Assembly: GCA_000934385.1 (NCBI GenBank)
Contig: KN880680.1
Coordinates: 1 to 34,722 of the forward strand
Direction: 5' to 3'
Source: Cylindrobasidium torrendii FP15055 ss-10
Lineage: Eukaryota > Basidiomycota > Agaricomycetes > Agaricales > Physalacriaceae
DNA length: 34,722 bases
This document shows, one piece after another, positions 8,401 to 17,223 of the stretch. The translations under genes and the position numbers were made by a program. The notes beneath the pieces are model-generated. The model ran no database searches and had not been told where the DNA came from. It saw only the letters and a list, made by a program, of their open reading frames with translations. Numbering within the stretch: position 1 is the first letter of the stretch; every line of letters starts with the position of its first letter.

Positions 8401-10992
8401 ATGAGTCTCACAGTCGACCCCGTTACCGAAGACGCCATTGCGCCCACTGGTCAGGAAGAGAAGGCGGGGACCGCCGGGCCGCCCGCTGAGACCGACGCTG
8501 CGCCCGATGACGGCTCCAATGAAGTGCCCGATCATGAACAAGACGCGTCGGCTGTATTCGTGGAGGGACAGAGTGACCAGGAGATGGGTGACGCGTCAGG
8601 CGCAGGCACGTTGGAAGCAACTACGGAGCCCAGTACGTCGCAGTCGCGTCGCGTAGTCTTTCGTCTCATTATACTTAGCCGTAGAGCCAACTCGGTCCCC
8701 GTCTCCGAAACCCGCAGATGACGGCGTGGACATTACGATGAGCGAGGAAGTGCATGTGAACGGAGTGAACGGGACCAATGGCCACGACGTGCAAATGTCC
8801 GAAGGCGACGCGCAGTCCCCACCAGAAACCCCTGCCCTCGCTTTGCAAACTCCAGAAGCATCAACGTCCTACGTATCCCCCAAACTGGAGCAGGATACAG
8901 ATGGCCCACCAACCAAACGGCCACGAGTGTACTCAGACGCGGACAGAGCGTCCTTGGCCCATGTATGTCGTCCGCGCTCTGTAGTTACAGCAGCGCCTAA
9001 TCTCCTGCCCCAGTCAGCGACACCACCTCCCGCCTCTCAAGAAAGCGTGCCGACGCCGATACCCATTCCCTCTACGTCGGCGCCAGCCCCTGCACCATCC
9101 CAAGCGTCTCACTCAACAACGCGGGGCCTAACCAAGACCCAACATCACTTTATTTCTAATTCCATCAAGAACATAAAGAAACAGAAGGATGCAGGCCCAT
9201 TCCTCGCGCCTGTCGACCCCATCGCGCTCAACATCCCACATTACCCCTCTATAATCCCTCACCCGATGGACTTGGGCACGATCGAGCGCAAAGTCGCATC
9301 GTCAAACCCTGCTCGGCCCGACCATAACCCGTCGAATCCGCGGTACACTTCTGTTGACCAGTTCATCGACGACGTCCGCCTTGTATTCCGCAACTGCCTT
9401 ACGTTCAATGGACCAGATCACCAAATTTCCCACATGGCAAGACGCTTGCAGGAAGTCTTTGACCGCAGTATGAAGCACGCTCCCGGGCCCGACGACGTGC
9501 GTGTTGTGCTGCATGCCCGTTTTCATATAAAACTCACTGTCACTCTGTCAGCCCACACCAAGGATGCCCCCACCCCCGCCAGCCAAGAAAGCTGCCCCTC
9601 CCCGTCGGCTATCGCACTCCAGCACTGCGCGTCCAGACCCTCCGCCTGCTGCACGGCCCAAGCGCGAACAACTGCCGCCGCAAAAAGAGGTGTTCCTGGA
9701 CCCCAAGAAGCGCAAGGCGCGCTCAGTGGATCCTTTGACCTTGAAGCAACTCAATTTTTGCGGCAAGATTATACAGGAGCTACACCGGCGGCAGCACTTT
9801 GATTATGCCAGCGCGTTCTATGACCCCGTTGGTGCGTGCTGCTCGATCTCCGTTTGCCGTCGCCCTAACCTGTTTCCAGACTGGGTCAAAATGGAAATCC
9901 CTTCGTATCCCAAGATCGTCAAGAAACCGATGGATCTTGGCACGATGAAGCGGAAGCTGGACGCAGGCGAATACCCCAACGCCAGCAAGTTCCACGACGA
10001 CTTCAAGCTCATGATCCGAAACTGCTTCGCGTTTAATCCGGTGGGAACCCCCGTCTGCAACATGGGCGTCCGTACGCAGCAGGTCTTTGACGAGAAATGG
10101 AGGCAGCTGCCGCAAGCAGAACCCCAGTTGGATGACGCTTCTGATGAGGACGACGATAGCGACAGTGATGCAGATTATGCCCGTTAGTGGCGTGGCTTCT
10201 TTCCGTGCATCAGTACTAATTTCGTTGCCTGTAGGTGCGATTATGGAGGTCGAGATGCAGATCAAGAATCTGCAGGACAAACTGCAGTCCCTGAAATCGT
10301 CGAAACTGGCGAAGGATAAGAAACGGAAGGCGGAAAGAGCAGCACGCGCACAAGAGGAGAATGCACGTGCGCGCGCTGCTGCTGCCGCCGCCGCCACACC
10401 CAAACCTCCTAGGGCACCCAAGGCACCCAAGAAGAGTGGTAGCGGCGGTGGTGGAAGTCTTCCAAAGGCACCCAAGCGTCCAGCGCCCGAGGACGATGGA
10501 GCCTTGTCATTCTCGCAGAAGAAGGATCTCAGCGAAGCCATTCAACAACTCGACGGTGTCAAGCTGGAGAAGGTCATCAAAATCATTCACGAAGGTGTCC
10601 CGGAGATTCGTGACGTGCGTTTCCAGTTACTTCGTATGCTCACCGCCCCTGACCTTTCCCTGCAGAGCACCGAAGAGATAGAAATCGAGATTGACCGTCT
10701 ACCTGGCCCCGTTCTCACCAGGCTGTACAACTTCGTTATTCGCCCTTCACGCCCGGTCGCGGGCAAGCGAAGCAGACACGGCAAAGGCACTGGCACTGGT
10801 GGTTTGAAGCGGAAGAGCATGGACGAGGACGTAGAGGCAGAGAAGATTCGGCAACTCGAGCAACGCATGCAAATGTTTGAACACACTGTCAATGGCGCCC
10901 CCATTCCATCAGCAGTGGCTGCTGGAGGTGCTGGCGGCAGCGACTCAGACTCAAGCTCAAACTCCGACAGCTCTGGGAGTGATTCTGAGTGA
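8401..10992 (+). CDS. BDF1: BET family double-bromodomain protein (Bdf1/Brd type)
   Basis: Seven exons, 8401-8632, 8679-8962, 9014-9496, 9552-9831, 9880-10182, 10235-10614 and 10666-10992, give 762 aa. Bromodomain 1 spans about residues 211-325, with PHPMDLGTIERK and NCLTFNGP; the acetyl-lysine-binding Asn is N304. Bromodomain 2 spans about 396-503, with KKPMDLGTMKRKL and NCFAFNPVG, Asn N479. A coiled/basic region (residues 528-582, with an Ala run) leads to the NET/ET domain at about 617-680 (LSEAIQQLDGVKLEKVIKII, then RLPGPVLTRLYNFV), and the chain ends in a Ser/Asp tail. This order defines BET proteins, which bind acetylated H3/H4 and, in yeast, TFIID. The introns at 8963-9013 and 10615-10665 are 51 nt, in frame and without stops; removing the second restores a normal NET sequence. 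Confidence 0.95.
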
Positions 10993-11257
10993 TGAAGTGG
11001 CATTGTTCTTTTGGTTCTTGGACACCTTTGTTGTCGTTCGTTCGTTGTTGCGCATAACCTTTATTACTTTTGCTCGCCTCTCTCTCTGACCTAGTCTATA
11101 TGATATCATGACGCGTCGCTACCCATGCATTCACACATGCGTGTTTTCTTGTAGGTTCTCGGATTGGTATGAATTCCCACGCAAAATTTAGTGTACAAAT
11201 TGAATCCTAGTCACTGTCACGTCTGGCCTCCTTGCTGCTTGCCTGTGCGTGCAAAAA

Positions 11258-12366
11258 CTAGAGTCGTCGGTTATTTGACTTCTGGAATTGTTGCCAGCCC
11301 ATTCGTGATGCGTGGGCTTTGGATGGCCGAGCTGGTGCGTCCAATGGCTGAGCGTTGACGATGGGTTGCGTCGGCGCTGTTTGTGGGACCACTACTGGAG
11401 GTGTTGCAGGGCCCGGTGCTTCTGTTTGTGGCTCTGAAGTCACCGTCGACCAGCCGACTTTCTTGAACCCCGATGTAGCAGGTGCAACGGAAGCGACAGC
11501 AGGCGCTACTGGCGTGGCTGCTACTGGCAATGCTACTTTGGGCACTTTTATTCCATTTGCCGCCGCAATTTTGCGCAACTCCTTCTCCTCACGCTTGCGC
11601 TCCTTCTCCTTGCGCTTGTCCACTTCTTCCTGGGGTTTAAGGCGTAGGCTGGCCTGCATGTCGCGCGCGCGCGCTTTGTGATGATGTGCATAAGAGTTGG
11701 TGTGTTCGTCGTATTGCGCAACATTCTTGAATTGTTTGTCGCATAGAGCGCAGTAAAAGGCGCGCAGAACGTCTGATACTTCTGAGGCGATGGCGAAGCG
11801 GCGTGCGGCGTCGTCCTAGATTGTGTTAGCAGATGGCTATTGCGTGGAGAATGCTTTACTTGACGGATACGTCGCTGCTCCGCTGTTTCTCGAGACATGC
11901 GCTCGGATTCGAGTTCGCGGCGCTGTGCAACAGTAGTCTCAACCATTTGCACGTCCTGGGTCGTCTTTCCCACGCCAGTCACATCGGACTTTAGAGAGAA
12001 CGGGATGGGGTCCACACGGGCTAAGCAGAGTAAGTTCAAGATAACGCAGCTAGACCGAAGCGTTGGCAAGCTTACCGTCATCAGACAGGCCTAATGGCTG
12101 TCCTTCGTTCCATCCAAGCTTGGCTAGCATCGCGAAGCCCTTGTTGGAGGACTTCAACCGCGTTTCCACAGTGATTTTCTCCTCTTCGAATTCTTCCTCG
12201 TCCACGTCCATTTCAGCGTCAGACGCCGCGGGGGACGGCGAGCGCGACGAAACTTCCATATCACCATCGTCGTCTTCGCTTCGTCGGCGCTATTTGACAC
12301 AGGCGCAGGGCAGTAGTGCTATCGGTGCATATAGGTGCAAGGAGATACCTTCAATGAGGATTGCAT
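11258..12366 (-). CDS. G-patch and C2H2 zinc-finger protein (GPATCH8-like)
   Basis: Four exons on the minus strand, 12349-12366, 12076-12289, 11860-12020 and 11258-11815, give 316 aa. The first coding exon is just six codons (MQSSLK), joined to an RRRSEDDDGD basic/acidic start; the later ATG at 12259 is the alternative if that exon is wrong. The G-patch lies at about residues 54-90 (NKGFAMLAKLGWNEGQPLGL, then DPIPFSLK). A U1-type C2H2 finger lies at about 152-177, with C153, C156, H169 and H175 (YCALCDKQF, DEHTNSYAHHHK). A Lys/Glu-rich helix (EKERKREEKELRK) and an Ala/Pro-rich tail follow, ending in MGWQQFQKSNNRRL. G-patch proteins commonly activate DEAH helicases in splicing or ribosome assembly, so a nuclear RNA role is likely but the partner is not visible. 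It is convergent with the bromodomain gene. Confidence 0.87.
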
Positions 12367-12543
12367 GATATGATATTAAAAGTTAAGGTTGGAGAGCACA
12401 ATGGCGGCAGGAGATAGATCAAAGTGGGGGTCACGCTCTGTGTTACTGTCACACTGGACTTACGCGTTCGCCAATAACGCGCGTCTCTTGATCTCCTGCA
12501 TCCATTTCTCTTTAGCTTAACTCCCCGCGTCCGTTCGCCCAAC

Positions 12544-13368
12544 ATGGTGTGCTGCACTCCCTGACTGCGCGTACGCGTTGTCTGATGTTTCGTAGTCGAT
12601 TATGGAATATAACGGTGGCTCCGTCATAGCTATGGTCGGGAAGGAGTGTGTCGCTATTGCGTGCGATCTACGACTCGGAAATCAGGCATTGGGAATCTCC
12701 TCGAAGTTTGAGAAGGTGCGCTATAGTTCGACTGCCGCTGCAGGTTGCTAATATACTTGTAAGATCTTCCCTGTAACGGACAAGTTGTATGTGGGACTAC
12801 CAGGACTCGCAACAGATGTTACAACTCTGTGCGTCTTCCTATCCTTGGGGTTGCTCCAGTATCTGAAGATGATACAGCAAAGAGTTATTCCGCTACCGCG
12901 TCAACATGTATACCATCAAGGAGGAGCGTGAGATTGAGCCCGACACCTTCGCGCACCTTGTCTCCTCCACATTGTATGAGCGTCGATTCGGCCCATACTT
13001 TATCGAACCAGTGATGGCTGGCATTTCCACAACCCCAGGCGGCAAGGTTAAGCCCTTCATTGCTGCAACAGATCTCATCGGATGCCTCAACTTCGCGAAA
13101 GACTTTGTTGTCGCTGGTACCGCAAGCTCCAAATTGTTTGGTGTGGCTGAGGGTCTCTGGGAACCAGACCTTGAGCCGGAGGACTTGTTCGAGACTATCT
13201 CACAAACTATGCTCAATGCTGTTGACCGCGACGCGTACTCTGGCTGGGGAACCATGGTATATGTGATGTGCGTTATCCCACCCCCGTTGTCTGTCCCGTT
13301 CTAATTGCGACTTTTACAGAACGAAGGATAAAGTCATTCAGCGTACACTCAAAGGGAGAATGGACTAG
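12544..13368 (+). CDS. PUP3: 20S proteasome subunit beta-3
   Basis: Five coding exons, 12544-12546, 12596-12715, 12764-12828, 12878-13267 and 13320-13368, give 208 aa, close to yeast Pup3 (205). The start is built from an exon contributing only ATG, followed at once by a GTGTGC donor and a 49-nt intron; this yields MSIMEYNGGSVIAM, the family's conserved N-terminus. Further family blocks are CVAIACDLRLG, GLPGLATDVTTL, RYRVNMYTIKEE, RRFGPYFIEPV, DLIGCLNFAKDFVVAGT, GLWEPDLEPEDLFETISQ, MLNAVDRDAYSGWG and the end RTLKGRMD. Beta-3 is a non-catalytic subunit of the inner rings and, as expected, keeps no propeptide or catalytic N-terminal Thr. If the ATG exon is not used, translation could start at 12602 and lose three residues. 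It is divergent from the G-patch gene and convergent with the rhodanese gene 54 bp away. Confidence 0.95.
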
Positions 13369-13422
13369 ATTATGTTCCAAATGTATTTTTAATTCCAGCA
13401 TCATCTTCGGGCAGCAAGTACT

Positions 13423-14042
13423 CTACTGTTGTGGTACCGATCCAACTTCCTGTGCTGTCCAGTCCAGCCATGAGCCCTTGTAGTTCAGAACGCTGGCCAA
13501 AGTTCAGGATGTGTGTGGATAGTTATATTGGAACGTACTTGGTGTAGCCATTGCGGGCTGCAACGTCGCTCGCAGAGGACGAACGCTTTCCGCTACGGCA
13601 GTAGAAGGTAAGCTCGTCGCTGTGCTTTGGCTTGGGGAATCCATATTGCTTTTGGAATTCCTCGGATTTGAGACTGAAGGCCGAGCCAATGGTGGAGAGG
13701 GGCAGGTTGACTGCCGAGGGTATGATGCCCTGCGCGACTTCCTCAGGCTCACGGACGTCGATCAGGTAGCTGTTCTGTGGTTTGTAAGGAGAAGTGCAAA
13801 GGAGACGCTTGTAGTTTACACACTGGGGCGGGGCTCTGTGTTTTGGGCTTCAGCTGCTCATACGAAATGGTGGGCGCGTGCCAGTCCGACAACTGGTCGG
13901 GTTTCGCCTGCTTCTCTTGCCTGATAGGCGAAGTCATGATGGACCGCGCTGGGAGGACAACGGAGGCGGGACGTGGGACAAATGCCGCACGAGCAGCAGG
14001 CCGAATGGCGGCGCGGGCAACTTGGAGGGTTGGGCGAAGCAT
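13423..14042 (-). CDS. Mitochondrial single-domain rhodanese (thiosulfate sulfurtransferase)
   Basis: Three exons, 13824-14042, 13539-13774 and 13423-13492, give 174 aa. The first 45 residues are Arg/Ala/Pro-rich without acidic residues (LRPTLQVARAAIRPAARAA), a mitochondrial presequence. One rhodanese domain follows: YLIDVREPEEVAQGIIPSAV, the active-site loop FYCRSGKRSSSAS with the persulfide-carrying Cys in CRSGKR, and the C-terminal signature NVLNYKGSWLDW. It resembles yeast Rdl1/Rdl2-type enzymes, which move sulfur from thiosulfate or glutathione persulfide. The six-residue loop starting at the catalytic Cys is typical of single-domain rhodaneses. The frame stays open upstream to an ATG at 14171, but the ATG at 14042 fits a presequence better. 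The intron at 13493-13538 must be removed to restore GYTNVLNYKG. Confidence 0.9.
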
Positions 14043-14905
14043 TGTGATGGTGGTAGTGGTGGTATCAGTTAAACTGGCGGATCGAGCGCAACTTTGGTTT
14101 GATACCGAGCCGATCGCGACGAGGTTCGACTTCATTAGCGCATCATCGCGCCATTCTTCGGACACCTGCATTGTGAAGAAGGGAAGATTGATAGAAAGAT
14201 AATTGGCCTGAGGGCGACGAGGAAGACGCAGCGCACACCCGCATGGTCCGCACGTCGTTTTTGCTGTAAATGACGCGAGGAATACGAGCTTGGCATTGCT
14301 GACAATGTCGGGCCGGCTATTATTTCAGGACGTGGATGGAATTGTGCTCTTCAGTTCGAATCCACCTCGTTCGTTCAGCAATGGCACTCTTGGCTTGAGA
14401 AGTACAAAGCGTTCTGTGCTACGCCGTCCCTTACAAAGTGTGCAAATATTACGGCCTTCACGATCGTTCACGCAGAATAACTCCCTGATGGGATTAGTGG
14501 CAGTCCATTGTTCGATAACACGACTTCTAACGAGAACAGCAGCACGGCAGCCCAGAAGAGATGAAGTGAAGGCTGGCATACAATTCGTACGTGAATTTTT
14601 GGCTGACATCACTAGAGAGCTCTGGGGACATGCAGCACAAGACTGGGCATATCCGGTCATAGGTCATGTATCAGCCACCCTGTACTTGCACTACTAATTT
14701 GCTTCATATTGGTGTCTATTGGTGTCCATCTTCACACCTTGCAGAGAAACCCGAGAGGGTACTTACCGCCCCTTGCACGCTGCTACCGTCGCCGTCACGT
14801 GCGCAGATTCAAAAAACTTTTTTGAACCAATAAAGAATATATAGTTGCTTTCGACGCGACTGACAGTCTCCAGGTCCTCCTCCCAGTTACAACTTTACGA
14901 CCACA
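14043..14905. other. Intergenic stretch, no gene called
   Basis: This 863-bp spacer separates the rhodanese start (minus) from the X325 gene start (plus), so it should hold two promoters. Two unremarkable frames overlap on opposite strands (ATG at 14305 rightward; 14660 to 14325 leftward), neither with a domain I know nor supporting splice structure. The right end holds a CCAAT motif and a TATA-like element listed separately. The rest shows no repeat, tRNA or conserved coding signal. Confidence 0.4.
14827..14844 (+). promoter_or_regulatory. CCAAT motif and TATA-like element of the X325 gene
   Basis: CCAAT at 14827-14831 is followed by ATATATAG at 14837-14844, about 60 bp before the ATG at 14906. 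A pyrimidine-rich stretch lies between the TATA-like element and the ATG, as in many fungal promoters of highly expressed secreted proteins. Confidence 0.45.
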
Positions 14906-15691
14906 ATGAAGTTCTCCGCTGCCCTTCTTACCTCTGCTGCTCTGGCGCTCAGTGTCCAAGCGCATTTCACGCTCGACTATCCAGAAGCGCGTGGTGAGTT
15001 TGACGAGGACAATGAGGGGAAGTTCTGTGGTGAGTATGCTCGTCTCATTTTGTATTATTTCACACTAAATGTGTCGGTGCAGGTGGTCAGACCACCATTG
15101 GCGACCGCGAGCCGTTTCCTCTGCAGGATGGCCTCATCGAGATTGACTCTCACCACCCATCGTTCACTGGTATGCCTCATTGAAAATGGTTTCTATGCAT
15201 AGCCCAACAGTTTTTGCATAGGCACTGTCTTCTTGAGCAACTCAACCAACCCGACGTCGTTCGACGACTTTGTTCAAATCTTGCCATGGTTCAAGCTGGA
15301 GGGTGCGGGCACATTCTGCCTGCCTCTCGACCTTGCTTCGACCAACGCATCGGTCTCCGATGGACAGAACGTTACCATTCAGGTAAGCTGTGCCTCAGTA
15401 TGCTGTCCATCATTGTACTGATGGACTCCTCTCACAGTTTGTGTATGATGGCGGCGACAGCCCTCTTTATCAGGTCAGAACGCCGTCTCCACAGCTGATT
15501 TCATTTCCCTGACGCCTCAGCAATAGTGTGCCGACCTACAGCTTGCGAGACAGTTCACTGTCAACGTGAACTGCACCAACTCGACGTCGTCGTCGACCAG
15601 TCAAGGCTCTGGCGATGCCGCGTTTGCGCTTGGTGCACCGTTCTACGCGTTGGCCGGTCTCTTGGTTGGCGGATTTGCACTTCTTGCATGA
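14906..15691 (+). CDS. Secreted GPI-type X325 / BIM1-like copper-binding protein
   Basis: Five exons, 14906-15029, 15083-15169, 15222-15382, 15438-15473 and 15527-15691, give 190 aa. A signal peptide of 19 residues (MKFSAALLTSAALALSVQA) ends so that the mature protein begins His-Phe (H20), the N-terminal copper-binding His of the X325 family, which is structurally related to lytic polysaccharide monooxygenases. Family blocks follow: HFTLDYPEARG, FCGGQTTIGDREPFPL, IEIDSHHPSFTG (second His candidate), TFCLPLDL, FVYDGGDSPLYQCADL and VNCTNST. The cysteines fit two disulfides. The C-terminus is Ser/Thr-rich and ends in a hydrophobic segment (YALAGLLVGGFALLA), a GPI-attachment signal. Known relatives (BIM1 of Cryptococcus) help copper acquisition and do not oxidise polysaccharides. 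I am confident of the family, less so of the biological role here. Confidence 0.88.
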
Positions 15692-15743
15692 GACCGTGTT
15701 GGTGTTCCCTGGTCTGCGAAGAGCGGGGGCGGACGTAAATCTT

Positions 15744-16261
15744 TCATTCGGAACGGACTGGGCGGGATTGTGACACGGGTAGAATTGAAAACAATGGCTT
15801 TGATACATTCGGACCCGTTACAGCAAATGGAACATGGTTTTTTGTGTGTGATTTTCGCGCTCCCAATATTCGAGAGATGACGTGAAGCTTGATTTCGCGA
15901 CCGAATCCCAAATCGGTCACCTTGAATAAACATAATGGGATGTCGATGAGGATCTGGAATTCGTTGTAGAACATAAAAGATTTCTCGTCGGTCATGGACG
16001 TTGGAGAAGAGACGGAAACGACGATGGTCGGGTGGCCGGCAAGCCTCGTAATAAGCTTTCGACCTCGAACGCGAATGCCGCATTTCAGGTATCCGCTGAC
16101 AAACTTGCTGACGCTCAGCACGTCTGCCGGTTTCCGAAAGGATATCTGTGCCTAGATTGAGATCGACGATGAGTTACTGTAACAAAGTGGCTGTGCCACT
16201 CATCGAAGGTAGGCCACCCTTGCTTTATAAAGAGGAGCGTGTCAACCGAGAGTTGCGACAT
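15744..16261 (-). CDS. Possible small hypothetical gene, divergent from the 16339 gene
   Basis: I do not recognise the product. The main leftward exon is open from 16145 to a stop near 15744 and reads like protein: PADVLSVSKFVSGYLKCGIR, RLAGHPTIVVSVSSPTSMTD, EKSFMFYNEFQILIDIPLCL. An upstream ATG at 16261 opens MSQLSVDTLLFIKQGWPTFD followed by EWHSHF. Joining the two needs a very short intron, either 16146-16183 (38 nt) or 16146-16177 (32 nt), which is the weak point. Residues after about position 125 (REIKLHVISRILG onward) may be intron or untranslated sequence, so the 3' end is uncertain. The ATG lies 77 bp from that of the rightward small gene, so they would share a promoter. No signal peptide or membrane segment is clear. 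Confidence 0.35.
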
Positions 16262-16295
16262 GCCGCCGCTTTTGGTGAACGAGCGATAAAGCCCA

Positions 16296-16303
16296 TATAA
16301 ATA
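16296..16303 (+). promoter_or_regulatory. TATA-like element before the 16339 gene
   Basis: TATAAATA lies 36-43 bp before the ATG at 16339, within the 77-bp gap between the two divergent start codons. It is close to the ATG for a core promoter, implying a very short 5' leader. Confidence 0.35.
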
Positions 16304-16338
16304 ACATTCACCGCTACTTCCTTCTTACTTTCATTGGC

Positions 16339-16906
16339 ATGGTCTTCAAATTCAGACGCAAGCGCGAAATCCCATGGGAGGTGGTCGAGACCAGAAGTAT
16401 ATCCCCCGTCAGCATGCATATCGACGGAGAAGGAGGTGCGCGTCTCCCACGCCTTTCACAGATCCTGTTCTTTTCTCCTAACATCTTCCCAGCCGATAAT
16501 CTGACTATTGTGGACGTGGGCGACAAAGAGACCCGTGGGACCTATGTGTTCGACGTCAAGAACATCAGTACCTCAGCAATGCAGAACGCCGTCGTTTTCG
16601 CACGGAAACAGCTCATGGAGGAGGTGCACAAGAGAAACCATAACATCCTCATAGTGGAAAGGCGCGCGCTTTGTTCTGCCTGCCCTGCTCTCACTAACGT
16701 CTCAACAGCTGGAACCTCACCATTCTCCGACGGGGGCACCATTATCGTGTGGAGGTGCAGTATGCTGGACTAGGTGCGTCGTGCTGTTTCCATGAACCGC
16801 TGCGATGGACGCTGACCATATGTGCACGACAGGCGCCAGAGCTGCGGGGAAGCTGCCTCATCTCACGTCGCCTCCGTTTATGGATACCTTACAAGAACTC
16901 ATATAA
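16339..16906 (+). CDS. Small hypothetical protein with a putative GC-AG intron
   Basis: I do not recognise the function. Three exons, 16339-16661, 16709-16773 and 16833-16906, give 153 aa. Visible features are a basic start (FKFRRKREIPWEV), FFSPNIFPADNLTIVDVGD, GTYVFDVKNISTSAMQNAVV, then WNLTILRRGHHYRVEVQYAG and the end PPFMDTLQELI. The exon ends restore a smooth chain only if the first intron (16662-16708) uses a GC donor (AG|GCGCGC), since no GT donor gives the needed phase. The last part has the look of a conserved C-terminal motif, and I have an unverified impression of similar endings in other agaric orphan proteins. No signal peptide or membrane segment is seen. Without the splice the frame still runs to a stop at 16773, giving a longer but less protein-like tail. 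Confidence 0.55.
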
Positions 16907-17223
16907 TCATCCTCTCCGTGTATCGCCCCCAACTGTATCTCTTTTCATCTACCGCCATCGCAGGATTGCTGTACTGTACTTAGCTGTCATTATCATGCTG
17001 TTACTTCTCGCCTTACCTTTAACACGCCCCACTGGAAACAATAAACCAACAGATTTGTACACACGCGCCCAGTCGAAGCTTGTAGCGGATGGCTGTCATA
17101 TGCGAAACGAGGTATGCCGCTGCGTTCGAGGCGCACGTCTGTGAACGAGCCCGCTGTACCTTCAAGAAACCGCAACTTATATTGGGGGGCGCAGACTGCG
17201 CCGATACGTGGAAGATGTACACT
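16907..17223. other. Convergent 3' spacer
   Basis: This 317-bp spacer lies between the stop of the small rightward gene and the stop of leftward TUM1. It probably holds both 3' untranslated regions. A T/C-rich stretch can be read as a hydrophobic peptide (AVLYLAVIIMLLLLALPL), but it follows the stop codon of the spliced gene and has no start of its own, so I do not call it. Confidence 0.4.

Noticed and set aside
10370..10400. GCT/GCC run that could be read as a microsatellite
   Set aside because: It is a short in-frame alanine stretch in the BET protein linker, common in such regions.
14340..14365. GTTCGAATCC, a match to the tRNA T-arm / B-box consensus
   Set aside because: The flanking bases do not form the 5-bp T stem, and no A box, anticodon stem or acceptor stem can be drawn around it on either strand.
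14325..14697. Opposite-strand frames of 111 and about 131 codons
   Set aside because: Both are shadows of each other, without domains, splice support or a good start context; the interval is more likely promoter DNA.
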